From assembly GCA_030770545.1 (NCBI GenBank), contig CM061098.1, forward strand, positions 9,927,501 to 9,991,500: a stretch of DNA of 64,000 nucleotides, written 5' to 3'. Every line of letters starts with the position of its first letter. Within the stretch, counting starts at the first letter, position 1. Below the pieces are notes generated by a model. That model was not told the DNA's origin. It saw nothing but the letters and a program-made list of their open reading frames with translations, and did not search any database. Of the stretch, positions 25,201 through 37,993 are shown piece after piece. The DNA comes from Macropodus opercularis. Taxonomy: Eukaryota; Chordata; Actinopteri; Anabantiformes; Osphronemidae. Both the position numbers and the translations under genes were made by a program.

Positions 25201-28200
25201 AGATAACCAGCCAGGGAAAACAATTAGATTTCGATTTTGGTGTTAATGCATTTAACAGAATTAGTCTGAAGCAAATACAGGCACATATTCAAATAACATT
25301 GAATTTAAATATACAGCTTCAAAACATATAATATAATTTCAAGCCATGCATTTTCCATAATTGTCCTGATTTTTCATGTTTAAAGAAATGATCGTGTTTT
25401 TATGAAGCCATCCTTTATGTGTAATTTGATGAATTAGAGACACTGAGACTTGTGCTGCGTGTGCACAAAGCGTAATGATTTATGGCCATGAAGCTAATTG
25501 GGTTACATGCATGTAGCATGATCCAAACCGTGAGCAGAGCTTCGAGCAGCTCTGCAGCTTGACACCGTATCCCTGTGCTCCCACACACACGCACACACAC
25601 AAACACACAGACGCTCACTGGTAAGATGCATGAATGGGGGCTTCTTACTGAAGTGACAGCTGACTGAAGCGTTATCTCTGTTGAGAATATCATCATGAAC
25701 AATAACACACACACACACACACACTCTGTAGCAGTGTGTGATGTATAAATGATCAAGCGCACAGAGAACAGCAGGACATCATCTTTCTCCCTCTCGCGCC
25801 CACCCAGAACCCCTTTTTCTCCCCCTCATCCCTGACTCTCCACACTCACTCCCTCTGTCTTTCCATCTCGCCTCGCCACCTATCTCTGCCTCAAATATTT
25901 AATAAATATGATGAGTGTTGGCACATACTGTTTGTACCTCCGTGGCTTGCTGCCCCTCCCTCTATCATTTGCCTCCCTTGCACAGCGAATGCTTGGAATT
26001 GGGTCACAGATAGACTGAGAGTGTGTGTGTTTCCCCTCCATCGTTTTCACCATCAGCTTCATAAATCAGTGGGTTTTCTTGGAAGTGATGCAGAAGCACT
26101 GAGGATGAAATAAACAGAGCCACTGCAGCTGTAAACAGCGTCAACGGTCTGCTCCAATCACACGCCGCTGTGCTGCGTCCGCTGTTTAATACACCGTGGA
26201 CAATGGTTTTATCTTTGTTTCTGAATAGATTTTGCCCCAGTTCTCTGCTGCCTTGGGTCGTATCAGTGATTGTGTGTGCGTGTGATGCAGGGAGGGCATC
26301 AGAGGCGCCCTCTGGCCCCTGGTGCTCATTTTGCTGCTCGTCTTGGTGGTGTAAACATCGTTTATGCTGTACAGAGGTAATTATGCGCAGACGTTGTACA
26401 TTAGGTGTAATGGCTGTGGGCCGTGACTAATTCACCGGGTCGCTGAGGGGTTTACTCGGTTCTGCTGTCACACAGGCTCTAAGTACTCAAGTGCCACTGT
26501 GGATGGAGGAGGTTGTACTGATGTTGCCTTTAGTTAAGCACAAACGAGCTCCACAATATTGGTCCTCGTTACTCATCATCACACTAATCATCACTAATTA
26601 GCCACACAGGTATCTAACGAGTGTGTTTCACAAAGCAGAGTCCTAACACCCTTATTAGTAGCAGTGAAATGTAAAGAAACAGAACAATAACACAAAGCGA
26701 ATCAAGTACAACGTTATTTGAACCGTTTTTCAGCTGTGAATTATTGCACAGTGCTTATCACACACTAGCTCAACTTCAGAAAAAGCTGCATTCCATTAAT
26801 CGAAGTATCGAATCAAATCAGCATTAATACAGTCCAGCTACAGCGGACACTAACGTCGATAATGCAGTAAAACTAAGCCCATTTCTGTCAGCAGCTCTGT
26901 ACATTGCTATTAATGGATCTTTGAGTTTTATGACCTTTTATCTCTGTTTCCATAACAATAAACAACAATCAGCTGCAGTTATGCGTTTTCTACAAACACA
27001 ATTTTTATCTCGTGTGGATCCAGTTTAACAAAACTGCTTCGTTGCAGCAGTGTATTACAATGTTTATTGAGTTTCAGCAAATGGAAAAAAAATGTTTTTC
27101 AACAGAATGTCATCACCGGAATTTGAATTAATATGTGAGCGGTGACGGCAGAGATGTTTGCTCAGTTCTTCACTGCTTACAAAAGGCGATTTAAGCAGGA
27201 ATTTACTTGTACCATTACCATCAGTTAATCATAGAACTGCTGTGATTATGGCTTCATATTTACAATATTTCTTAAATTCATGCAAGTGCAGAGATTCCTG
27301 TTTACTGAGGTTGTTTTTTCAGTTTTAAAAAAGCTTTTCTATTGTAAAACAAAGACTCAACTTCTGAAAAACACAGAATAACTGGAGGAAAGCAGGTACT
27401 AAATATAAACCTGCTGTTTTCTCATTCTCTTTATATTGAGCTTGAAAGGACCAAATCCATACAACTGTTTTTCCTGCTCTGACATTAATCTTACCTGTGA
27501 CAATCAGCACTGAACCACCCTTTAAACTGGATCAGGTCCACATCCAGGCTGGACTGGTGCCAGAGTCGCAGCACTGTCAGCTATCATAGGCCACCGGCTC
27601 GCTCTCAGTCAATAAGTGTATCAATAATATATATTTGGCTGCACACAAACACACACAAACATCTGGCCCTCACTGCCTCCCTGACAGGAGGCACAGGAAC
27701 CTTCTCCTCAGACATTTCCAATCAGCCTTTGCCGCTGCAATTAGCATATGTAAGTGCATCAGCGGAGCAGCCGCCTCTGCCCCGACACTTTAGGGCGGTT
27801 TGATAATTGAAGTCTGTGTGAAGTGCACATGATCACACGGTGCTCTGTGCGTTCCTGCGTGTGGCAGATGGTTGATGGAGAGGAGGCAGGGGACCAGTGA
27901 CTCTGGTGGTGTGTTCACTGCCTCGCTACACACTTTGGTCTATTACACCTGAACATATAGCAACGTTATTCTCTGTAAACTACTTACATCTCAATAATAC
28001 AGCGTTATTAGTTAACGTAGTGCCGCGTCTGAAATATGCAGCATTAGACTTGCAAATGTTATGGCAATAATATGAAAAGAAAAACACCTTCACTGCTGAT
28101 AAACGTCCACTTTTTAGCCGGTTTCGTTGTTTAATGTAACTCATGTACTGTCAATAATCTAATAATGCAGCATGTTTGTATTTAAAGCTCAGTGTCAAGA

Positions 28201-29593
28201 AAACAAAAGCTGTGTAGTGGTTGTTATTGGGAAAGTAGACAAGGTCCAGATGGAAACTCTGAGTAAAGGTAGTTTCTAACTCGAGCTCGTCATTAACACG
28301 TCATCACAGAATCCATCAGCCAAATCTGGATTTTCTTCTAGTTACACCAACAATCAATGCTCATCTTTCATGCAGCAAACTATTACAGCCTCAGTGTTAG
28401 TGGACCAGTGTTTCGCGGTATAGATTTTTTTTTCACGTCTGGTATCAGTAACTGTCAGGAGCATATTTACAAGCGCTTGGTGCTGTTTTCGTGCTGTAAT
28501 GAATGGGGAACAGATCAAAGCCTGTGGGAATGCATCACGCCACGCTCTCATACTTAAATACTAGGGTGGGATTCTCCTTCATATGCTAATGCCCCACTAC
28601 TACTACACGGTGCTGTTAGTACTACTGATGGCGGCTGACTGATGTCAGACTGATGTACTTTCTCAAACCCAGTTCGCCATACATCTGCAGTCGTGACCTC
28701 ATTTAATCTGCGAGTGGTGTGCCCTCACTCCAGCTGAGCCTGCTTCACAGCCATCAGGATCAAAGAGATTGGTAGTAGTGAGTCAGTCATCCTTTATTCA
28801 GCTCTGGAAAAATGTGGAGCAGAGAGAGAGAGAAACAGAAAGCGTGAGTGCTGGGAGTCTAGCTTTAACTCATCTCTCTGCTTTGCTGCTTTCCTACCTT
28901 TCATCTCGTACCTCTCTTTACCTCTCTTCACCAGCATCCAGGCCCCAGCGGGTCTCACACCTCGCTTCTACACTTCCACCGTTTCATTTGGGCTCTCTGG
29001 CCTCCTGTCTTTATCAGTCTCCGATCAACACTTTATCTGCCGATGCTGTCTCCGAACTTTTCCTGCCAAACTTTCTTCCTGCATCTCTGAGGTCGAGGTG
29101 TCGTTCATCTTCTGCTGCTACTGTCTCTGCACTCTCTGCCATGGGTCAGTGTGATGATGACTGTGTGATGCTGATTTTTGGGGAGGTGGGAGTCATTTCT
29201 GGGTTTGAACCAGGTGTGACATCGTTCTTACACCAGTAACAAAGCATTTTCAGCACTTTCAGCCGGACACTCTCATGCAAATAAGCTGTAGAGAGGGAAG
29301 AGCAAGATGTAAGGCTGAGGCAGGTGGACAGCAGCTTATTGGACCTTACAAGATTCTGGCACCAAAATCCAATTTCACCACAGCGAAAAGGGCGTGAAGT
29401 CTGAATGAGGAGCAGAGAGAAGTATCAAGAGGAGAAGAAGAAGGAGACGCATTCACATGTAGCGAGTTAAAGCCTATGGACACTGATTCAGCAGACGTAT
29501 GTCTGAGTGCATGTGCGGCTACCGGCTGTTTGCAGACATGTGGAAGCAGCAGTTCTGATGATCTGAAACAATCCACCAGCTGTCCACACGCGT

Positions 29594-29631
<38 letters not shown>

Positions 29632-29645
29632 ACGCGCGCACACAC

Positions 29646-29676
<31 letters not shown>

Positions 29677-30157
29677 GGATGCTTCCTACTGAGTGGATCA
29701 TCAAGGAATCAAAGGCAGTGAATGTTTTGAATTAGCCTTCTGTGTCTCTTTGTAGTGGTCCCATAACACATTGTTACGCACTCTGTGACGAGTGACTGCT
29801 GATATGAATCACTCCTTGTTTTTGGCCTTTCTTGTGTGATGGAATAAAACAGTAAGTGAGCAGAGGAATGAGCGAGTGAGAGAGCTGAAGAGGGAAAGGA
29901 CGATTAAAGAGAGATGGATGAAAGAGATTTGGAGGAGAAAAACTGCAACAAGGTGTGTGTGTGTATAGGAATAGGTGTGCGACTGTGCTAATGTGTGTGT
30001 AAGTTGGCCCACCGCACAGGAAAAGGTGTGTCATAATTTAGACGAATGCTCAGCCAATGCCCCAGCACACACACACAAACACACACACACGCACACACAC
30101 ACACACACACGCACACACACGCACACACACGCACACACACGCCACACACACGCACAC

Positions 30158-30190
<33 letters not shown>

Positions 30191-33100
30191 GCAGTCAGTG
30201 ACTGAGACGAAGGAGCATCACGTCTGCTTCCGTGTGTTAATGTGTTCTTTCCTCACTTCCCCTTCTCTCTATTTCCCATCCTTTAACTCATTTAACACGT
30301 CTTACTTCTTTCCCTCTTTTTCCCACCTTCCCGTCTCCTCGTCCTGCTTCCTGGACCCAGAGAAAGGTAACTGTGTGACTGTGTTTCGCTATCGTTTGTG
30401 GGGTCAAGACTTCCACATCCTCTGTGCAATCACATCTGTCACTGCAGGCATCAAATCAGAGGAGTTGTGATCAGAGTCACTGTTGCTTTTTACAGGAGTG
30501 CAGCAGCCTCTAGTGAAGGTCTGCATCGCTGGTGTTAAATCATCAGACAGCCACAGGCTATTTCCTGTTTAAAGTTGCATGCTGCTTTATAGTGTTTTGA
30601 TCCCCCAGAGAGGGAAGGAAGTCATAAAAGAACAGTTTGTAATACGCGTGGCAAGGCCACTCATGCTGTTTTGGTGACACACTGCTGAAATGTCCCTGAA
30701 CGAAGTGCACTGGAAGCATTCACACATCACATCACACGCGCACACACACACCCATGTCCCATCACACTTGCCTCCCTGGCCACAGGCAGAGAACATTACA
30801 GAGCCAAAGTGTGTGAGCGCACAATTAAGCAGAAGAGACAGGCCAGATAATGGACTCATAAACACAAAGAGCCTGCTGTGATAAATGCCAGCTGTGTTTG
30901 CCATATTTCTGTTTGTGTTCATGGTTATTCGGAAGCATGTGTGTGTGCGTGAAGCTGTTCAGCTGCATCTGGTGGCGCTGCCTCGACTTGGCTTCTCTGC
31001 GTGTCCCCACTCTCGCTCTCTCGCTCTGCATTGTGTGTTTGCTCATTCATTTCTACGCTGGCTGGACCTTTTGTTCTGCGGCTTGCCTCACCTGTTAACG
31101 AGGAACAGCTGTGCCTGGCTTCCATCTTGTCTGTGTGTGGATGTGTGTGTAGTATTTCCCTGTGTAGCTGTGTTTCATCTGCCGCCTACTATCTGCATCT
31201 CACTTGCTGCTCCAGCTTCCTCTTCTCTCTTGCTCAGCCACGCTGCCTCCTTGTATGCATACCTGTGTGTTTGTGTCGGCTAAAAGTGGCAACATCCAAC
31301 AAAAGTTACATGTTAAAGAGGCTTTAAGTGGGCTTTAAGCTCCTGCAGCGTGTGAAGGACATGAATAATAAAGGGACTTTTCCACAATAAATGAGTGAGC
31401 TAATTAGAGCAGAGAAAAGTAAATACGCTATGATGCAAAACGAGGTAACGAGGTTCTGTTCTCCTTTACGTTTAGCTTACGCACTTGTGCAACTTATGTC
31501 ATGTGTTGTTTGCAACGACTTACCTCCTGACAACACCTGGGAATGACAAACAATAGCAGCTCAAACATGGGAAGCGATTTCAAATTGTACCTAATCAATA
31601 TTTTTCCAGTCACTGCTAAAAAGCCAGACTTGACCCTGATGAGGGCAATGTAAAGTATAATTGGCAATTATAACCACATACCCATAAGCTAGGTGCCTTC
31701 TGGGAAGAGGAGTTAGTCTTTAAAATGTTTGACAACAATATGCCGCAAAGCCTGAACATGGCTCGCAGGAGTAATGGAGAGGAAAGCTGCAAAACCTCTC
31801 GGTGAATTGGACTCGAGTGGATAAAAACGTGACTCCCTCACGTCCAGTGCACGAGTTGAAGGAGTGTGATGGAAGCTACAGCAAACAAGAGGGAAAGACA
31901 TAATGAGATTATTCAACCTATTTTGCTGCAGAAATTCCTACTTACTGCTCTTTTAACAAATCTAAAGGTGCATCAAAGTAAACGCTGTCTTCTTACAGGC
32001 TTCACTAATACAGAAGTGCTGATGCCTGTGTGCCTTCTGTTTGCGCTGCAGGGACTTTGCGTACGTGGCGAGAGACAAGAACACGCGAGTGTTGAAATGC
32101 CACGTGTTCCGCTGTGATACCCCTGCTGCAGCCATCGCCACAAGTCTTCACGAAATCTGCTCCAAGGTGGGTGTCATTACCATCAGCGCCTCCACGCCGA
32201 CGAGCTTATCTGCCGCCCTGAAACAAGCTATCACGCTTTAATCAGAGCCTCTATTGAAGAGAGCGAGAGAGAAAAAACGTTTTCTGCCGCTGCACTGGTC
32301 TAGAACTACTTCACACGTCTCTGGCGGAGCTGATACACCTAAAATAAAACTGGCTGACACACACACGGAAGCTCTGACAAGACTTTTACTGTTAACTTCA
32401 AGCAAGGTTGGACAATATGAACTTCACAGTATTATACAACAGATAGATACCAGACTTATCTGAAGTAATACAATTGGCTGTTTTCCCTCCAAATCTCCTC
32501 CTGGCTAAATGAAATGCTACAGCCATCATTAATAAAACGTAGCCACGATCATACTCATACTGTTTGAGTCTGAGACAGTCAAACTTAATATGAACATGTC
32601 TCTCCACTGGGCACAAAGCAAATCCAAACCTCCTCCAGCTGCTCCACACTCTCACACTGAATGGAGACATGTGAGAGACTGGAAGGTATTGAGACTTCCT
32701 CCCCTATAGTTGGATGGAGGTTCTCTCTCTGTAGTTCTACATTTTAAATCCTCTCTCTGACATCACACATATTTCTATGATTTTAGCCAGAGTGAGTCTG
32801 GAACAGCTGTGCTACATACATACTGAAGGTCGGTGTAGGTTAGACATACGGCAAAGCGAGCCTGTCCTCCGTCCAGCAGTGACCTTGTGAAGGATAAATC
32901 TACTTGGAAATACAGTCTTTGTCCCTAAGAGCCACATTGACCCATTTCGAGGGAATATTTTTGTTAATTTCTTCCTATCTTCTACCCCACGTTAAAGGAC
33001 GGAGGGTATGTGTGTATTACTCGCGTGTGCCCATGACTTTTCACGCCATCTAACCTAATCATAGCAGTAGTGTTCTCTCTACTGCAGCAGACAAACTTGG

Positions 33101-36100
33101 TGACCTCAGCCACGCAGCTGCTCGCTGCACCGAGCGGCTCCCTCTGTGACACTGTGTGTGTGCAGTCGTCGTCTTGCCTGTTCCCCAGCGAGCAGAGTCG
33201 CATGCTCACCTAAGACTTTGATTAATGACACCTACAATTAATCAAGCATCCGTAGTGGGGTGGGGGTGCAGCCGCTCAGTGCAGGGGCCATGCAGACAAT
33301 TCAAAGAGTGAATACGCTGCAGCAGCAGAGCACGAGATGGGGAGAAAGACAAGTTCATGTCCGTTTATTATCTGCCATTGACTGTTTGACGAACAGAAGC
33401 GTTTATTACTAGTTTATTACTCTAGCACAAAAAGCATAGGCTTTAGCGGCCTCATGCTTTTTTCTTATTTGTGTGCTTCAGCTGTAATTTTTGTGCTGAA
33501 AGTCCTTTTTCATGCTTATTTGTCAACCATCTGTTGTGTCCATTTTCAAACATACGTTCCCGTCCCTGCCTCTTCTCCTGCTTCCCCTCTTTTCTTTGAT
33601 CACTCATTCGGCTTCTTCCTTCGTTTTATCTCCTGTCTTCATTTTTTCTCTACCTTTCTTCAGATTATGGCTGAAAGGAAAAGTGCCAAGGCTACGGCTG
33701 GCAGCACCTCCCAGACCGGCTCCGATGTACCCCTACAAGGTACACACACACCTACACACACAGCGCGTGTGTCTTTGGTAGTTCCCTCGTGAGCGGATTC
33801 GATTGGTCCGCCCTGTGCTATCGGTCCTGCTGTGTCGTCTTGTCTCACATTCTAGCAGTAATGTGAGACGAGAAGCAACCCTCCGCTTCTGAAATCACGT
33901 ATATGCATTTTGGAAATGACCTTATCGCTTCGGCAGCAACTGTGAACATTTGCTAATAGAAAAGATAGCGTGTTGGGTTCGGTTGCACAGAGATAATGCT
34001 GACTTCAGATCAGCTCCTTGCTCCCCATTCGCTGAGCTTTATCCTCAGAGAGCTAATTCTATTCACCGCTTCCCATTTGGCTAAGTCCCTGTGCTTGTTC
34101 ACCTCAATCCCAAGTAATTATAGGAAGACGGAGAAAATGCACCAGTACAATTCACCCTCAGCTGTAACAGGAGCTGTTGTGTGTGTGTCTGTGGTGCGCG
34201 GGGAAAGGAATATAAAAGAACCGTATCGGCTGTTCACTTAACAGAGGCAGTCAACCTCATTAAAACCCAATTAGTGTTTTTCTTTGAGGCGAGGCCTGGT
34301 GCTCCCCAGCACCCATCCCAACCTCAGGATCAAAGAGCATCCCTCACATCCGTTAGAGTTATAACTCCCTTGAACTGAGAGTGGTTTTGTTTTAAAACTA
34401 GTTCTTATCCACTGAGAGGAGCTCTGGCCGTCCTCAAACTGGACAGACTGGCTCGTTGTCTTGATCGGACTGGTCTCAGTGCTGCTGTAAATATGCAGTC
34501 AAACTGGTCAATATTACTGTAAACTAGAGCCTGTGTGAGATATTTTTCCTGGACTACACTGATGAGGTGAACGTAGGGAAAGGCCATTATGCCTGATTGA
34601 TTTCCCATACTGAGTTCATAACTGTCACATGGAGATTAATTGTTAATTTATGAAATTCAGAGGGAAATATATGAGACATAATAAGTCATTTTACATTTAA
34701 ACAAAGGCAGGTTGCACTTTAATTCCTCTATTATACCTTATTAATGCAATTTGTAAACATAGTTGTGTGTGGATGTGTCATTCCTAATAATAATGACTAT
34801 GAACAGTTGGTCATGTGATAGATCTACTTCTTGAGCTCTTTAAGCCGTGCACAACACTGGTCCAGCTTTACTCGTGTCAGACTTGCATGGTGTGCTAACT
34901 CTGGGGTCCTGGGGGGCAAGAGATGTTAACTTCTGCACAGATTGGGATGCAGGTGATGTACAATCTTTGATCATCCTCATTTATCATATCTGCCTACAGG
35001 CTAACGCGTAAACAGACACAGCTAGGTTTGAGCTGCTGCTTTCATGCCCTAACCATGACAGGAGCATCCTAAAATATTAAAATATTCACCAGTGTTTGTT
35101 TATTTCTCTGGTTTTAGCCAATTATCGTGTGCGGACTTCTCATTGAAAACTTGCTGTTAGATGTTGCTTAGTGATCAAATTCCCTGTGGGGGATCTGTGT
35201 GCTTGCGCGTGTTTCTGCAGAGTTTCCTATGCCAAAGACCGAGCTGGTGCAGAAGTTTCACGTGCTGTATCTGGGTATGACTTCTGTTTCTCGTCCTATA
35301 GGTAAATATGAATCCATACTGACAAGCATTCACCACTCATATGAATATCATCTGTATTCTATTCCTCTGCACGTCCTCTCACGCTTATGTTTTCTCCTCA
35401 GGTATGGACATAATAAATGGAGCCATAGAATGCCTCCTGTCCTCCACAGGCAAAGAGGATTGGACTCCTGTCATTCTGAGCATTGCTGACACCACTGTCG
35501 CTGTCATCAAAGAAAAGGTGGGACTTTTTGCTTTTGTGAGGAAAAACCAATATATACAGCACGTGAATATATCAGTCGGGCAAGCTCTAACTAAAGTCTG
35601 ATTCTGGTCTTTGACGGCGGTGCAGGAGGAGGAAGAGGAGGTGTTGGTGGAGTGCCGTGTCCGCTTCTTGTCCTTCATGGGCGTGGGGCGGGATGTGCAC
35701 ACATTCGCCTTCATTATGGACACTGGGAATCAGCACTTCCAGTGTCATGTGTTCTGGTGCGACCCTAACGCAGGCAGTGTGTCTGAGGCTGTGCAGGCCG
35801 CGTGTGTGGTAAGTTTACTGTCACATCTAGTCTTGTGAAGCTATGTCTTGTGAGGCTGCTGGCAGAAGCTTCTTATAGCTGATGGAAATGTTTTCTAGTA
35901 TGAGACAGAGATATAAACCAACGTATATTTTGTCTTACTTTTTTCATTTCAACCCTGTGGTCAAATGATGAAACATAGTCTCCCTGTCTCCTTCCTTCTC
36001 AGCTGCGCTATCAGAAGTGTCTGGTGGCGCGGCCGCCATCACAACGAGCTGGTTCCTCCTCCTCACCCTCTCCTGACTCCGTGACTCGGCGGGTGACCAC

Positions 36101-36179
36101 CAGCGTGAAACGCGGCGTCCAGTCTCTCATAGACACTCTGAAACCCAAGAAACAGCAGTCAGAACTCCCCCAACAATGA
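16226..36179 (+). CDS. apbb2: Amyloid beta precursor protein-binding family B member 2 (Fe65-like 1)
   Basis: An adaptor that binds the cytoplasmic tail of APP-family proteins through PTB2, with roles in neuronal signalling and transcription. Coding exons: 16226-17462, 17975-18237, 18451-18600, 18990-19075, 19157-19217, 19896-20042, 20136-20263, 32052-32166, 33664-33739, 35221-35301, 35402-35517, 35626-35808, 36003-36179. All phases join to 939 residues, against about 758 in human; the excess is in the disordered, Ser- and Glu-rich N-terminal exon (residues 1-412). The WW domain spans about 439-467 (LPPGW ... YFWHVPTGTTQYHRP) and its second Trp is Tyr464. PTB1 spans about 600-735 (VRSLGWVEMAEQDL, IRVWGVGRD, then CHVFRCDTPAAAIATSLHEI). 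PTB2 spans about 760-890 (KTELVQKFHVLYLG, VRFLSFMGVGRDVHTFAFIM). The C-terminus resembles that of APBB2 (KRGVQSLIDTLKPKK). PTB wording and neighbours point to APBB2 rather than APBB1 or APBB3. Whether it is the a or b teleost copy is not decided. ATG at 16226 is preceded by CAACC. Confidence 0.95.
21455..21545 (+). repeat. Interspersed-repeat fragment (CCAACCCTGGTCCTCAGG type)
   Basis: The text from 21473 on resembles a short interspersed element often seen in fish genomes (CCAACCCTGGTCCT ... GTTTTCCA). The family name is not certain. Its left edge carries an 18-base copy of part of the nearby PTB1 exon. Confidence 0.35.
22638..22660 (+). repeat. Poly-A run (23 bases)
   Basis: An uninterrupted A run inside a purine-rich part of the large apbb2 intron, flanked by GAGGA-type simple sequence. 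Confidence 0.95.
25092..25196 (+). repeat. Truncated teleost interspersed repeat, tail ending in ATGGATGG
   Basis: The sequence reads ACCTGTCCAGGCTATAACCC and ends with GTATAGATAATGGATGG. This is a layout I recognise as a very abundant fish interspersed repeat, probably a LINE or SINE 3' tail. The same family occurs in the opposite orientation at about 40225-40515. Confidence 0.55.
25705..25724 (+). repeat. CA microsatellite
   Basis: About ten CA dinucleotides in the large apbb2 intron. Confidence 0.9.
29585..29676 (+). repeat. Compound CA/CG microsatellite
   Basis: About 90 bases of alternating purine and pyrimidine, mixing CA with CG steps, in the large apbb2 intron. Open frames across it are artefacts of the repeat. 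Confidence 0.95.
30066..30190 (+). repeat. Compound CA microsatellite with periodic CG steps
   Basis: About 125 bases of CA with CG inserted at roughly regular intervals (blocks like CACACACACACG), ending in a pure CA run. It lies about 390 bases after a similar tract. Confidence 0.95.
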
Positions 36180-37686
36180 CCATTACAAGTGACCACAGCC
36201 CCCCGCCCAGCTGACGCCTGGACGCCACTCACACTATCGCCACACCACCACCTGATCAGTACCAGCCATGGTAACCAATGATGTACATATTAACAAACCA
36301 GACAGAAAGAAGAAGTTACGAACACCTACCGGTTCATGAGGCAGAATGGAAGAGCTGGAGTCACTGGTTGAACTTTGACCTTGACACAGCTGCTATTCAA
36401 GCGAACAACACCTGTCGGCCCTTAGATAATGTTGACGTTGGGGCTAGATGGATTACTTGATTAAGCACTCAGATAGGATATGGGATTGCCCACACTGGCT
36501 TGTGGAACCGATTGCTGGGTTACAGTTTTCCTTCATGGTTCCACTTCTGTAACAGTGATGAGCACATTACAAGCTCCTGGTCGGGATTACAAAGATGCTA
36601 AGATACAGTAGCTTTCCGGGACACAAGGAGTTGTCTAGCTGTCATGGACCTCGACAGGAATCATGACAGCAGCCTCCAGCTGCCCACCAAATGGCAAAAA
36701 AATGTTTTGATGTGTGAAAAACTGGAGAAAGAAATGAAAAACATCTCCTCTAATTATAAATGAAATGATTGTACTCATGAAAAGTATGTAAATGACTGTA
36801 TGAGAAAGAGAAATTTAGGGCACAAATCTTGTAGATACGAAGAGAGATAAGCTGTGTATGACAGACAGGGTTATGATTTTGCATGTTTTCGATGGGTTAT
36901 GTTTTATGTTGGTGACTTAATAAGGCAGAGGGTGAGAAAAGCGGTGTCAACACAAGGAACAGATGCTCTCAGCACAAGTCATCTTCACTTGACCATGACT
37001 GGATTAACACTGGCGCAAAACGTCTGCTCTATTCCTAACACAGGAGATTCTCTTCCCCCTATAAAGAAATGCAAAGATCGTCCATCAACAATTTTTACTT
37101 ATGTTGCTTAATGAATGATCCATTTAGCGAAAGAAAGTAAACAGCTTTTAATGTACTTTGAAGCTTAAATCAGTTATGATTGTGATTTTGTTTGCATACA
37201 TTAAAAAAAAATCTTTTAAAGAGCTAAAGAATGTCACGATTACAATTTCCTCAGGAATCTTAATATATCCATCCAAGATTTATGTAGTTACAAAAAATTC
37301 CAGACCCAGGCAGATGAAGTGCTAATGGCTACACAAACACTGTTATCCCTGCCGAGGCAGCTTGGACAGATTGGTGTCATAGAGTTACAGTGTATGTCAT
37401 TTCTTCAGTAGATCCAGCCACTCATCTCCCACTCACAACCAAGTTGTGACACAGGTACACAAACACAAACACACACACATATAGCAGGAAAATGTCTGCT
37501 GTCACTGCTTTTGAAACCTTTACACTGCTCCTATGGCTCGAGGCCTCCACCTGCACTCCACATGAACTCTGTGAATGCAGTCTGATCGAAATGGAAAACA
37601 CACAAAACAGAGATGCTATAAATCATATCATTTCTGTTCTTCACTCATCTCTACACCTTGTAAATGTAACCTGTTGTGACAATAAA
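36180..37686 (+). terminator. apbb2 3'UTR and probable polyadenylation signal (AATAAA at 37681-37686)
   Basis: The apbb2 stop is at 36177-36179 and no coding content follows on the plus strand. AATAAA at 37681 is the clearest signal before the convergent nsun7 stop at 37994, so the 3'UTR may be about 1.5 kb. An earlier site is possible. The 36180-37993 stretch holds no other recognisable gene. Confidence 0.4.
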
Positions 37687-37993
37687 TGCATTACCAAAAG
37701 AAATAAGAGCAGCTTCTTCAATTTAATGTTTCCACTGTCTGAAGTCCTATGTAAAAGCAATTTATCATGTAGTGACACTGAAATGACAAAGCTGTAAATA
37801 ACTGCAGTCACTAAATTCTGACTGTGGCAAGGTTGTTCTTTATGGCACACAAAGATACTATAATCATAACTAGTGCAGTTCAAGGAGACTTCTGTTTCCA
37901 TGCTATGGCATTTGGCACTTTAGTAACACATTTTGGTTTTAGATTCAGTTTATAAATTTTGAAAGTTGACACTTTCATATTGGCATTAGTTTT

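Larger units (their letters stand above)
20264..32051 (+). other. 11.8 kb intron of apbb2 splitting PTB1
   Basis: This is the largest intron of the window, between the exons ending GRDHDR and beginning DFAYVARD. It carries a purine-rich stretch with a 23-A run (22500-22800), pyrimidine-rich tracts, repeat fragments at about 21455-21545 and 25092-25196, and two long CA/CG microsatellites (29585-29676, 30066-30190). I found no independent gene in it. Open frames there are low-complexity or lack family similarity. Confidence 0.8.

Noticed and set aside
28769..29239. 156-codon plus-strand frame in the large apbb2 intron
   Set aside because: Composition is ordinary intron sequence, there is no similarity to a known family, and no splice or promoter context supports it.
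29346..30205. Overlapping Cys-Val or His-Thr repeat frames on both strands
   Set aside because: These are translations of the CA/GT microsatellites.
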